Source of the DNA: a virus
Virus record (IMG/VR): IMGVR_UViG_3300009788_000064
Span: 1-41,268 of that record
Strand: one strand, 5' to 3'
Length of the DNA: 41,268 bases
Numbering within the stretch: the stretch's first letter is position 1; each line of letters starts with the position of its first letter. A program made the position numbers and the translations under genes. Below are positions 15,752 to 24,329 of this stretch, one piece after another. The notes under the pieces are model-generated. The model did no database searches. It had not been told where the DNA came from and saw only the letters and a list, made by a program, of their open reading frames with translations.

Positions 15752-16274
15752 CTTTTAATACCCATCCAGTAAAGCTGCCAATTAATAAAGCAAGCAAAAC
15801 AAATACTAAAGATTTAATCTTGCTCCGACGAAGTTCTCGCTCCATTACTTGAAGCGTCTTCTGCCAAGTCTCTTCGGAAGCCGCGTAAATCTCGCAGAGC
15901 GTTTTCAGCTTCACCTCTAATTGATCTATTATATTCAGAAGCTCGTCCACTCGACTCTTGTATCTTCGTGTTAGATTCCTCGAGACTTCTAACCTGGTCT
16001 TCCAATTGTTTAACTCCGTCAATAGTTTCCTGGTAGATAAGACCTGCTCTTGCGAGATCGTTTGCGAGTCCTTCAATTGTTTCTCGAGCTTCTTTGAGTA
16101 ACTTAGAATCTTCATCAGCCTCGATTCGGTGTTGTTCAGAAAGCTGTTTAGACTTTCGCTGAAGATCGGTGATGGTAATAGAAGCAGGACGATACACAAA
16201 GTAAAGCACAGCACCTGCACTGAGAATCGCGCCAACCAAGAATGTGATCGCGCACCATTTGAATATTTGCACAT
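15735..16274 (-). CDS. Spanin-like lysis protein: signal peptide, coiled coil, C-terminal TM (179 aa)
   Basis: The ATG at 16274 shares its A with the stop of the holin-like gene (TAATG) and has GGAGGAGG at 16285-16278. The product has a Sec-type signal region (VLCFTLCIVLLLLPSPIFSES, about residues 20-40), a long coiled coil (about 45-150) and a C-terminal membrane helix (LVFVLLALLIGSFTGWVL). This topology, exported and anchored at its C-terminus, resembles unimolecular spanins (T1 gp11), although no clear lipobox cysteine is seen. The first 460 nt are shared with another frame that also looks like a spanin. It would act in outer-membrane disruption at lysis. Confidence 0.72.
   Translation of the reverse strand: MCKYSNGARSHSWLARFSVQVLCFTLCIVLLLLPSPIFSESLNSFLNNTESRLMKILSYSKKLEKQLKDSQTISQEQVLSTRKLLTELNNWKTRLEVSRNLTRRYKSRVDELLNIIDQLEVKLKTLCEIYAASEETWQKTLQVMERELRRSKIKSLVFVLLALLIGSFTGWVLKDVSSR
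15814..16272 (-). CDS. Rz-like inner-membrane spanin candidate in an overlapping frame (152 aa)
   Basis: Lies wholly inside 15735-16274, in the +1 frame. The best start is GTG 16272, whose first base is the last base of the other gene's ATG (ATGTG); it uses the same GGAGGAGG with a 5-nt spacer. ATG 16293 is an alternative with a poor site. The product has an N-terminal membrane helix (CAITFLVGAILSAGAVLYFVY), then a ~110-residue charged coiled coil ending hydrophilic, the classic Rz (i-spanin) layout. Two such plausible proteins in one stretch argue for true dual coding. Confidence 0.62.
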   Translation of the reverse strand: MQIFKWCAITFLVGAILSAGAVLYFVYRPASITITDLQRKSKQLSEQHRIEADEDSKLLKEARETIEGLANDLARAGLIYQETIDGVKQLEDQVRSLEESNTKIQESSGRASEYNRSIRGEAENALRDLRGFRRDLAEDASSNGARTSSEQD

Positions 16275-16477
16275 TAGCCTCCTCCGTTTTCATACTTTTT
16301 CTGCAGCGTCTTTGTGGCAAGACCTACAGCAGTTAAAGTAGAGCCAGATACCACAGCTTCAGGCATTGCAATGATCACGCCAATAACTGCGACAATCGTG
16401 CCAGTGACATAGCACCCAAAGCTTAATAATCTGATCATGCTTTTATTACCTTTGTCGTCTTCAAAAAATCCCCTCAT
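16274..16477 (-). CDS. Holin-like small membrane protein (67 aa)
   Basis: Start ATG 16477 has AAGGAGT seven nt upstream. After a polar N-terminus (RGFFEDDKGNKS) come two hydrophobic stretches (LLSFGCYVTGTIVAVIGVIIA and VVSGSTLTAVGLA), then a basic tail. It lies between endolysin and spanin-like genes, where holins usually sit. The last codons encode the ribosome site used by the spanin-like genes. It could instead be an accessory membrane protein, since a second small TM protein lies upstream. Confidence 0.65.
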   Translation of the reverse strand: MRGFFEDDKGNKSMIRLLSFGCYVTGTIVAVIGVIIAMPEAVVSGSTLTAVGLATKTLQKKYENGGG

Positions 16478-16478
16478 T

Positions 16479-16976
16479 TTAATACTCCTTACCGCAAGCT
16501 TGAAAATGCATCCCATCAAAAGCTGGAAAGTTTATAAAACCACGTCTTAAGAACGCTTCTACTATTACCCAAGGCATTAATGATGGTTCATTATATGGCC
16601 CAAGACCTGGACACTGATCAACAGAGATTGCAAAAGCATGAGTAGACGGTTCTTTCTTTCCACGTTTAAATCTTGGATTGTATATGCCACCAAAAAAATC
16701 AAGGCCTTTTAATCGCATAACACGAAGACCATAGAACTCATGTATTTCTTCAAAGGCGTCTACCATCACAGCGCCAACTAATCTATGAGCGTGGAAAGCC
16801 CTGACCTCTTTATAGTCCCAGCTTTGTCTTAAAGGAAAAGAAAGGCGAAACACCTCAACATTTTCTTTAAACCAATTGGTATTTGTGACAAACTTTCCAC
16901 GTTCTACTTGGCCAGGAATGCCGTAGTACTTGACAATATCATCAATGCCATTAGGAACGTATCTTAATTTTAACAT
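16479..16976 (-). CDS. Endolysin, M15-type L,D/D,D-carboxypeptidase-like
   Basis: The 165-aa protein carries the zinc-peptidase set of the VanY/M15 family: STHAFAISVDQ (His113, Asp120) and DGMHFQ (His157). The usual form is S-x-H-x-x-G-x-A-x-D...H; here Phe-Ala replaces the common Gly step, a variant seen in phage endolysins. It would cut peptide cross-bridges of peptidoglycan. No signal peptide or wall-binding domain is present, so it needs a holin for release. Ribosome site AAGGAGTGAG precedes the ATG. Confidence 0.8.
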   Translation of the reverse strand: MLKLRYVPNGIDDIVKYYGIPGQVERGKFVTNTNWFKENVEVFRLSFPLRQSWDYKEVRAFHAHRLVGAVMVDAFEEIHEFYGLRVMRLKGLDFFGGIYNPRFKRGKKEPSTHAFAISVDQCPGLGPYNEPSLMPWVIVEAFLRRGFINFPAFDGMHFQACGKEY

Positions 16977-16986
16977 ATCTCACTCC

Positions 16987-17220
16987 TTATGTAAGATAAA
17001 CAAATAAACCAAGACCTAAGAAAATAAGACTAATTATACTAATTGTAAGAGCCAATTCTTTTCGAGTCACAAACGCCTTTTGTCCTTCTTCCAACTGTCG
17101 AACATCATCAACAACACCACCTCCTCCGTTTCCTAATACGCCTTTAATGTGTTCTACGTCACCAAAAGTTTTAACAAGAAGCTCACGGTCAGATAACTTT
17201 TCCATTTCTTTTTGTGTCAT
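16987..17220 (-). CDS. XhlA-like lysis accessory protein, C-terminal TM (77 aa)
   Basis: An amphipathic, partly coiled N-terminus with an odd Gly tract (GNGGGG) is followed by one membrane helix (LALTISIISLIFLGLGLFVYL) at the very end. The order helix-linker-helix-TM resembles haemolysin XhlA-type proteins beside endolysins. The start overlaps the stop of the tail gene as TAATG. It may be a holin partner or antiholin. Confidence 0.6.
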   Translation of the reverse strand: MTQKEMEKLSDRELLVKTFGDVEHIKGVLGNGGGGVVDDVRQLEEGQKAFVTRKELALTISIISLIFLGLGLFVYLT

Positions 17221-20200
17221 TATATAGCCTCTGGTCCTACCTTATTAATAATTACACAGCTACCTTCCATTAATCTTGCATATGATCCAGGCACTTCGCT
17301 GGCAAACCATAATTCCAAATTACCTATTGCAGATACAACAATCATACCTTCAATTGTAATACAAATATTGGCGTCTGCCGTTGTTACAGCCGTTAACCCA
17401 GTAAGATTAGGTGTTGTAGTACTTTCTAATCTTGTCACTTGCATTGCTTGAAGATTAACTGTACCACCTGAAACTTCATCGTCTGCTGTACCTACTGCAC
17501 CAGCAGCATTATTTGTAGGAAATATTAACTTTGCAAAGAAGGCTGTTTGAGTACCTGTAAAATTAATTCCAAATCTTGCACCAGTCGTTGTAAGTACAGT
17601 TTGAAGAATTAAACAAAACTTAAAATGATATCCACCTGGTGGAAGTCTCCGCCAAAGCTCCCATACCTTTTGTCCAGTCGTGAGTAAATTAGAAAATGTA
17701 TGTTTCAACATACCTTTAGGACTATCTAACAACCGAACTATACCATCTTCTCTTGCTTCTAAATATAGATCATTACGACTGTAGCCTACTGCACTGGCCC
17801 AAGTCACTTGTCGAATATGATGCTGAATTAAATAATCAATGTTGCAAAATCTTCGTACCGACATTGCTAACTCATCCATCCGCATACCTGCAACTAAAAG
17901 TTGAATACTACAATTTGCACCTGATGTAGCTCCCCATGATCCGCTTGGTTGCCAACTCATGACTCCACCATCTGTAATCAAATAAGCATAATTCGTATCT
18001 ACATTATAAGTAAAAGATATAGAGTGCCATGCATTTTCTGCCATGACTGCACTTTCCCGAAGCGTTGACGTACCATTCTTATAAACTTTTAATTGTGCTC
18101 TATCTGAAGAAACAATTCTTAATGCAAAACCATCTGTAGTATTGCCCATCGTGAGAATGTCTGAGTTTGTAGCATATCCAGTTGGAAGGAAAAACTTTAA
18201 ATCAGCAGTAACACTTTCTCCCGCGTCATATGGTCCACCAAAAAATCCAAACGTTAACATAGTACCAACAGTGATAGCAGCACCATCCCAACCAGAGCCA
18301 GTATAATTAACAGCTATTATAGTAAGTGAACCAATGCCATCTTCATCATCTACATTATTTTGAAACTTAAAGAAATAAAACGATTCGTCGGGAAGTGGAT
18401 CAAGCAGAGGCGAAGTAGTTATATCTCCTAACACTCCCCGACATGATAAAAAGGGACGAAAGTTACTATTGCCATCAACGCCACCAAAAGTAATCTGACG
18501 CTCAGTTGACCAATTCCCATTTGTAAAAATCTGAAATAATACTTCATCACCATCAAGACGTTGCCTCCTATCTCCTTCGTCTGGACTATCCGGCGTACCT
18601 GTTCCACTAAAACCAATAGTCAAAGCAAAAGAAACATTTACAAACTGCGCCTGTAACGCTGCTACAGCAATTTTTTCAGCGGTAACTGCAAGAGCATGAA
18701 GTTTATCTGTCTCAACTGCACCTGCCGAAATCTTTGCAGCCGTGACCGCAAGAGCATGAAGCTTTGCAGTTTCAACAGCACCTGCAGCTATTTTACCAGC
18801 TACTACTGCAAGAGCAAAAAGTTTATCAGTAACTACTGCACCTGCTTTAATCTTAGCTGCAACTACAGCGTCTGCTTTTATTTTATTTTCAGTGACAGCA
18901 TCAACAGCAATCTTAGCTTCTTCTACAGCAGCATTAATTAATTTTGCAGTAGTTATAGCATCTGTTTTAATGTACTTGCTCTCAATTAAGTTTATTGTCG
19001 CATCAACGGTGTCTGACCAATCACCTTCATCCGGTGCTAATGAGACTACACGAACACGATAAAACAATTGAATTGGTACAGGATTATCCGGATCAGCAGC
19101 AGGAATATTTTGATGTGTCATATACTCATCAAGCACTGAAGTGACTTGTCCTTCAACGCCTTTCCAATCTACACCATCATTACGCAATTTATACCAATTA
19201 GTTTCATTACTTGAAACCTGTATTTCATAATGACTGAAATTGGTAAGATTATGTTGACGCTCCCAACTTAAAGTAATTCCATTAAAACCTATAGCATAGC
19301 AATTGGAAACTACTATCTTTGCAGCTACAGTGGTACCACCTCCACCAATATAACCTACTTGATCTTCTACTTTGGTTACATAACGTTCTTCTGCATCACG
19401 AATGGTTGTAACGATTGGCGGAGAAGTAATATCATTTTGTTCTTCCATTGACCCCAAAGTATAAGCATCTACGCCTTCGCATCGAATACGCTTATCTCCT
19501 TGTTCGTTCTCTATAATTTCAACAACTCGAAGACTTGTTGTTATATCTAAAACACCCTCATAAAAGTCAAGATACTCACCAACTACATAAGCTTCTCCAG
19601 TTGGAAAAGAGTATGTAAAATCAGCAAAGTCATACCACTTTACTAAACCATTACAAAGTCGATCAGAGTCTGCCTTACTTGTTATGTATCGAGCTTCTAT
19701 CTCCCTAATCTTTTCTGTGCTGGGCACAAGATATTGTACTGATCTATTAATTATATTCCTATCAATTACTACAGGGTCGCCATTAATATCAAACCGAGTT
19801 ATTGACCCACCTGCTGGTGAAGTAAACTTTACAAGGGCTCGTTTATACTTAGGCGTCCACGTGTTTAAAGTAACACTTGTCTTTGCCCAATTAAGATAAG
19901 CATTTAAAACTATGATAAGATCATAGTCAGTAAGCTGATACTTTGAGTGTACATCCAAAGTATCAGCACCTACCGGATACCAGTCGCCTGCTCCAAGTGT
20001 AATGTTACATTTATTTGTAGAGTCACCATCTGTAGTGTCTGAGAAAACAACTCTGTCAGTGAGCGTTAAATGAGGATGCCATGTGACTCGCACACCGCTA
20101 TACTTTGTCTCAACCTTTTGTACCTTTAAATCATGATAAATCTTTGAATCATCTACAACTGTTTGAGCAGGTAATGAGATTGGAAATAAATCCTGTAATT

Positions 20201-20762
20201 CAAATATCCCACTGCCCTTACAATCATAAACATAGCCAAACTCAAATAAGAGTGCAGTAATTTCATCAAGATAAACAGCTTTGTCTTCGCGTTCAATTAC
20301 GAAGTAGTCTATGACCTTATCAATAAGGATAAAATCCAATTCACCGTCAGATATTCCAGCTTCATAAAAAAGCTGGTGCATAATGCTTGAACCTTTATTA
20401 GCAGGGTCGCTCACCTTATAGTCTGCATATGCAAAGCTCTGATCAATTTGCTTTTGTAGTAAGATACCTTTATCATAGCCCTCAACGTTAAAGACTTTTA
20501 AACTTGCACCAACAGTATTTTCAAACGTCGGACGTATAAGGCCAACGAACCATAAAACATCATCCTTTTTTATTTGCAGAGGCAAATCAACGTTACTCGT
20601 GTTAAACTTATTTGCGGTTGTCTTATCTCTGACTGTAAATCGACAAGTATTTATAGTTGGCCCTAAACCATTATGTAAACATTGAGTCCGCTCAATATCA
20701 CCACAGTGCTGAGTAATGTGTTCAAAGCCTGTACCAAAGTCAACCTCAATTGTAAAGCCCAT
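17220..20762 (-). CDS. Tail-tip/central fibre protein (1180 aa)
   Basis: Residues 1-400 resemble the hub and baseplate proteins that follow the tape measure in siphophages. About 490-590 is a fibronectin type III-like domain (ITLSWERQHNLTNFSHYEIQ). About 600-700 is a run of ~10-residue repeats (AVTAAKISAGAVETDKLHAL). Later parts contain a LamG-like beta-sandwich (NAWHSISFTYNVDTNYAYLI) and a C-terminal beta domain. The combination suits a trimeric tail-tip protein with host-binding end. Start at ATG 20762 in TGATG with the tape measure stop; a GTG one codon upstream is possible. No strong ribosome site, so coupling is likely. Confidence 0.82.
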   Translation of the reverse strand: MGFTIEVDFGTGFEHITQHCGDIERTQCLHNGLGPTINTCRFTVRDKTTANKFNTSNVDLPLQIKKDDVLWFVGLIRPTFENTVGASLKVFNVEGYDKGILLQKQIDQSFAYADYKVSDPANKGSSIMHQLFYEAGISDGELDFILIDKVIDYFVIEREDKAVYLDEITALLFEFGYVYDCKGSGIFELQDLFPISLPAQTVVDDSKIYHDLKVQKVETKYSGVRVTWHPHLTLTDRVVFSDTTDGDSTNKCNITLGAGDWYPVGADTLDVHSKYQLTDYDLIIVLNAYLNWAKTSVTLNTWTPKYKRALVKFTSPAGGSITRFDINGDPVVIDRNIINRSVQYLVPSTEKIREIEARYITSKADSDRLCNGLVKWYDFADFTYSFPTGEAYVVGEYLDFYEGVLDITTSLRVVEIIENEQGDKRIRCEGVDAYTLGSMEEQNDITSPPIVTTIRDAEERYVTKVEDQVGYIGGGGTTVAAKIVVSNCYAIGFNGITLSWERQHNLTNFSHYEIQVSSNETNWYKLRNDGVDWKGVEGQVTSVLDEYMTHQNIPAADPDNPVPIQLFYRVRVVSLAPDEGDWSDTVDATINLIESKYIKTDAITTAKLINAAVEEAKIAVDAVTENKIKADAVVAAKIKAGAVVTDKLFALAVVAGKIAAGAVETAKLHALAVTAAKISAGAVETDKLHALAVTAEKIAVAALQAQFVNVSFALTIGFSGTGTPDSPDEGDRRQRLDGDEVLFQIFTNGNWSTERQITFGGVDGNSNFRPFLSCRGVLGDITTSPLLDPLPDESFYFFKFQNNVDDEDGIGSLTIIAVNYTGSGWDGAAITVGTMLTFGFFGGPYDAGESVTADLKFFLPTGYATNSDILTMGNTTDGFALRIVSSDRAQLKVYKNGTSTLRESAVMAENAWHSISFTYNVDTNYAYLITDGGVMSWQPSGSWGATSGANCSIQLLVAGMRMDELAMSVRRFCNIDYLIQHHIRQVTWASAVGYSRNDLYLEAREDGIVRLLDSPKGMLKHTFSNLLTTGQKVWELWRRLPPGGYHFKFCLILQTVLTTTGARFGINFTGTQTAFFAKLIFPTNNAAGAVGTADDEVSGGTVNLQAMQVTRLESTTTPNLTGLTAVTTADANICITIEGMIVVSAIGNLELWFASEVPGSYARLMEGSCVIINKVGPEAI
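18655..18960 (-). repeat. About ten ~30-bp repeats coding for A-K-(L/I)-x-A-x-A-V-x-T/A units
   Basis: Within the tail-tip gene the units KIKADAVVAA, KIKAGAVVTD, KLFALAVVAG, KIAAGAVETA, KLHALAVTAA, KISAGAVETD and KLHALAVTAE follow each other with a 10-residue period. Alternating units end in ALAV or AGAV. At DNA level the copies differ, so they are old duplications. Such repeats are common in phage tail fibres and are thought to form an extended trimeric shaft. Confidence 0.9.
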
Positions 20763-23632
20763 CACATTCCCAAGATGGCAAGAGATTCAAACTCTTGACG
20801 TAGTAGGATAGCAAACTCTCGCAGCGTATTGCCTGCTATTGTATTATCGTGAACGTCAATATTTACTTCGATTGGTCGAGCTTGTTCGTAAGTAGCACCT
20901 ACGCCTGCTGTTCCTGCAGCACCTCCAGCACCTCCAGCACCTCCAGCACCAGTAGGTGGAACATAAGGTTCTATAGTTAAACCTGTTGATACTCTATTAA
21001 GCGCATCTTTTAATGTGCCACCCCAGTCAATCCTTTTTATCTTTCTCCACTGGAATGTAACTGCATACCATATAACTTTGCCGAATGCTACTATCTTAGT
21101 TAACAGCCAACCTATTACAGCGCCAACCTTTCCAACTATAGTAGCAAATATTACTAAGGGCTTTTCCAAGAGTGCAAATATCTGTGCAACTATATCTAAG
21201 ATCGGTGCAAAAGCATTTAAGATTGGAACAAGAGCTGCCAGCAGCGGAGAAAGCATAGCTCCAATAATATGTACGACTATGCCAATCACGTCAGCTATTG
21301 CTTTCCAAAAAGGCAATGTCTCTTGAATTAATGCACCCAACATCTGGAATATTTGTATAAAGATCGGCATAACATTAGTGAGCAACTGTATAAAAATATC
21401 TATGAGTGGGGACAGTGCATTTAATAATGGACCAACGGCCTGACTGAGTATCTTAGATAATGATTCGTTAATCTTTTCAATAAAGTTTTTGAATTCATCT
21501 GTTGACGTAAACAGACTTAATAAATGTTGACCCAAAGACTGAGCAGCACTACCAATAGTTTGAAGAGCACGAATACCAATTTCAACGGCAAAGTGAGCAA
21601 CTGCTTCAGTGGCTTTCTCAAGAGCTCTGCGAAACTTTTGAGGAATTAATTCAAAGCGAGCCATTCCAGTTCCACCACCTCCAATGGCTGGTGCTGCGGC
21701 TGGAGTTGGCCCTGCTCTTCCACCACCACTTAGTCGATTAAGAATCTCCTGTATTCTGGCTTCAAGCTCAGCTAAGCCTGCTGTACCAAAAGCTCCTGCA
21801 CCAAAAAGTCCTTTAATTGTTCCGGACATATTACCTACAAGGCTCTTGATCTTTGTAAACATTTCAATAGCTTTTTCTTTTGCTGCATCAAAGGCGTCTG
21901 TGAAAACTACTGCTATTTCTTGACCACCTTCTTTTAATAAAGCAGTACCAGTCGCTATAGATTCTTGAAGCTGACGCTTTCCTTCTGCAATTAGTTTATC
22001 ACCAAAACCTCTTAGTCGCTCAAGGTCTCGTTCTAACTGTCGAATTGGAACAAGCGGCTTTCCTTCTCCACCCAATAACTCTACTATAAAGTTTCTTGCT
22101 TTCATGTAAACATTAGAAACTTTTGCCCAAGTCAATTTAAGCCAAGTCAGTATTGTTTCAAACTTGTCAATCAGCCATCCCTTAACCTGTTTATAGATGC
22201 CTACTACGACACCAACAATAATTGTTTTGATTCCAACCCAAATCTTTTGAAGGCCTTTACCAAGTTTCAACGTAGCTGCTTTAATCTTTTCCCAGTTCTT
22301 AACAATTATAACGACTAAGCCAATAGCCGCTGCTGCAATCAGTACGTATGGATTAGCAAGTAAACGTATGACTTGACCTAATGTGCCAAACACTTTAATC
22401 AAGCCACCTACCATCATTATTGCCGGACCCAAAGCCAACGCGGCAAGCGCTACGTTTACTGCGAAACGTTTCGTCTCAGGCGCCAAGTTAGAAAAGCGAT
22501 CAGCAAGACCAGCTATAAAGTTTGAAAACTTTTCAATCATTGGAATAATTATAGGTCCCAACACGTCGCCTATCATAATAAGCGACACTCTTAATCTTTG
22601 AACAATTCGAGCAAATCGTTGTGCGATTGTTTTGCTGGCCTCTTCAAACGCTGTTTGACCAGAGCCTACTGCATTTGCAAGAGACTGAAAAATACCTGCA
22701 GTATTTTCTGCCTCTCCACCAAGAAGACCAAGTGCACCAATTACTGCTCGAGACTCTGGAAGTATTTTGATTAAAGCTGCTTCATTTCTACCTAAGGCAT
22801 CATACAAGCGATTAAGAGCAACATAAAGCCCTTCTTCTCTAATTGTTTTCCGTAATCCCTCAGCAGACATACCTACAGCCGCAAGAGCGTCAGTTGCCTC
22901 TTTAGCCGGCTTAAGTAATGAAACCATAATAGCTCGAAAAGAAGTCATGGCTTCATCAGCAGTAAAATTAATACGAGTTAATGTAGCCATTATAGCACCA
23001 ACTTGATCAAAGGACACACCCATTTGAGCGGCTATAGGTATTACTCGACCAATCGAAGTTGCTATTGAATCAGCCGAAGCTTTTCCTTCGCGCACTGTAG
23101 CAGTTAAAATATCCACGGCTTCTGCTGCATTAATATTTGCTGAACCATAAGCATTCATAACACCTGTCACAGCATCTGCAACAACCTTCGCAGAGCCTAA
23201 CCCAGCAACAGCGGCTTTTGTCGAAGCTACTAAAGTGTCCATGGCTTCAGCTCCGCGAAGACCTGCAGAAGTAACAAAGAACATAGCCTCAGCTAATTCT
23301 TTTGGGGACTTTCCAAGCAGCGGTGCCAAATCCAATAAGTCCTTTCTCCAAAGGTCAACTTGTTTTCTTGACACGCCTACTAAGCCTACAATCTGCGACA
23401 GAGCTTTATCGAAGTCTGCAGACATTTTAACTGCTGCCGCTCCAAATGCAGCTAAAGGAAGTGTAAGCGACATAGAAAGACTCTTACCAAACCTTGTAAG
23501 ATTTTGTCCTACTCGCTTAAATGTCTTGTCAAGCGCTATGGCTCTTTTATGTGCAGTTTTAAGACCTCTATCAAACTTCACGCCATCAGTGCGAAGCTCT
23601 AATACTGCCTCACCTAATTTTTCGCCTGGCAT
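20762..23632 (-). CDS. Tail tape measure protein (TP901 family)
   Basis: The 956-aa product sets tail length and enters the cell with the DNA. Residues ~70-260 match the TP901 tape-measure core (SADFDKALSQIVGLVGVSRK, FFVTSAGLRGAEAMDTL, ATSIGRVIPIAAQMGVSFDQ, ATLTRINFTADEAMTSFRA). Hydrophobic segments follow at ~390-450 and ~790-860, as usual in such proteins. A Gly/Ala run (GAGGAGGAAGTAG), coded by 9-bp repeats, lies near residue 905. The start ATG 23632 lacks a strong site and sits inside the 3' end of the chaperone extension (19-nt overlap). Confidence 0.95.
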   Translation of the reverse strand: MPGEKLGEAVLELRTDGVKFDRGLKTAHKRAIALDKTFKRVGQNLTRFGKSLSMSLTLPLAAFGAAAVKMSADFDKALSQIVGLVGVSRKQVDLWRKDLLDLAPLLGKSPKELAEAMFFVTSAGLRGAEAMDTLVASTKAAVAGLGSAKVVADAVTGVMNAYGSANINAAEAVDILTATVREGKASADSIATSIGRVIPIAAQMGVSFDQVGAIMATLTRINFTADEAMTSFRAIMVSLLKPAKEATDALAAVGMSAEGLRKTIREEGLYVALNRLYDALGRNEAALIKILPESRAVIGALGLLGGEAENTAGIFQSLANAVGSGQTAFEEASKTIAQRFARIVQRLRVSLIMIGDVLGPIIIPMIEKFSNFIAGLADRFSNLAPETKRFAVNVALAALALGPAIMMVGGLIKVFGTLGQVIRLLANPYVLIAAAAIGLVVIIVKNWEKIKAATLKLGKGLQKIWVGIKTIIVGVVVGIYKQVKGWLIDKFETILTWLKLTWAKVSNVYMKARNFIVELLGGEGKPLVPIRQLERDLERLRGFGDKLIAEGKRQLQESIATGTALLKEGGQEIAVVFTDAFDAAKEKAIEMFTKIKSLVGNMSGTIKGLFGAGAFGTAGLAELEARIQEILNRLSGGGRAGPTPAAAPAIGGGGTGMARFELIPQKFRRALEKATEAVAHFAVEIGIRALQTIGSAAQSLGQHLLSLFTSTDEFKNFIEKINESLSKILSQAVGPLLNALSPLIDIFIQLLTNVMPIFIQIFQMLGALIQETLPFWKAIADVIGIVVHIIGAMLSPLLAALVPILNAFAPILDIVAQIFALLEKPLVIFATIVGKVGAVIGWLLTKIVAFGKVIWYAVTFQWRKIKRIDWGGTLKDALNRVSTGLTIEPYVPPTGAGGAGGAGGAAGTAGVGATYEQARPIEVNIDVHDNTIAGNTLREFAILLRQEFESLAILGM

Positions 23633-24009
23633 TGTACTTTAATCCCCATCGATTCAATGTGACTTTTTTGCTCGTCACGCGATAATTTCTTTTTTTGCTT
23701 ACGCCTTGGCATAACAGCTTCCGACTTCATAGCCCTTCGCCAGTTCTGCAATACGGTGTGCTGTTCAGACTTCTTCATTACACCGTTACCAATAGCAATC
23801 TCATCTACTCGTCGAAAAGATTCTTCAGCTTGTAACTGTGGAAGCATTTCCAAGTAAGCATTTACATATACTAACTTGGTGTGGAGCCAACCTTCGACGC
23901 TTCCTCCGTAGAATCTTTGGAGTCTGGGGAGGACTCTTGCCCACCATTTGGCCGCGGAATCTCCCCGATGCTTTCCACGGCTTCCGAGAAAACCCGTATA
24001 ATGGCGAGT
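23614..24009 (-). CDS. -1 frame extension of tail assembly chaperone (G-T type)
   Basis: This frame is open from 24009 (after a stop at 24012-24010) to 23614 and is -1 relative to the chaperone gene. It has no good start: the first usable codon is TTG 23853 without a ribosome site. Yet the translation upstream of that TTG is protein-like: AAKWWARVLPRLQRFYGG, then WLHTKLVYVNAYLEMLPQLQ. This is the WW...FYGG...AYLEMLP pattern of the T domain in G/GT chaperones. A -1 ribosomal shift between about 24000 and 23955 would give the longer GT form that binds the tape measure. No canonical X-XXY-YYZ heptamer is present; GGTTTTC at 23994-23988 is one weak candidate. Confidence 0.72.
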   Translation of the reverse strand, partial: TRHYTGFLGSRGKHRGDSAAKWWARVLPRLQRFYGGSVEGWLHTKLVYVNAYLEMLPQLQAEESFRRVDEIAIGNGVMKKSEQHTVLQNWRRAMKSEAVMPRRKQKKKLSRDEQKSHIESMGIKVQCQAKN

Positions 24010-24314
24010 TTATGTGAGGCCTTTAGTTTTTTAAATATAGCATCAGGCACAAGAACAACCTTTTTAGCAAGATCGTCAAGCTTAATGTCAAGGTCTGCTC
24101 CATCCTTTTCATTATAGCTTTCACCCATCAACTCACCAATTTTTTGACCACGATCAGCAATCCACATAAACTCATGCATCTCAAAATCTTCGGGTGAGGC
24201 GAGCTCATAGAGCTCGCCATCAATCCGAATCCTTTGTCGTGTAATCGCTGTACTAATATCAAGAAGTGCTTCTTTCTCTTTTACAATACCATCTTTAACA
24301 TTCTTTTTTTCCAC
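23871..24314 (-). CDS. Tail assembly chaperone (G-like, 147 aa)
   Basis: Located between major tail protein and tape measure, where the lambda G/GT pair lies. It begins with basic/acidic helices, then RQRIRIDGELYELASPEDFEMHEF, typical of phage chaperones that start with a 'required property' beta hairpin. It ends in a low-complexity acidic Ser/Glu tail (GGQESSPDSKDSTEEASK). The tail may be the part bypassed by frameshifting. It would coat the tape measure protein during tail assembly. Confidence 0.8.
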   Translation of the reverse strand: MEKKNVKDGIVKEKEALLDISTAITRQRIRIDGELYELASPEDFEMHEFMWIADRGQKIGELMGESYNEKDGADLDIKLDDLAKKVVLVPDAIFKKLKASHKLAIIRVFSEAVESIGEIPRPNGGQESSPDSKDSTEEASKVGSTPS

Positions 24315-24329
24315 TTAATTCTCCCTTGT

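Noticed and set aside
23614-23853. Independent 79-aa gene starting at TTG 23853
   Set aside because: No ribosome site, and protein-like sequence continues upstream in the same frame, favouring a -1 frameshift product.
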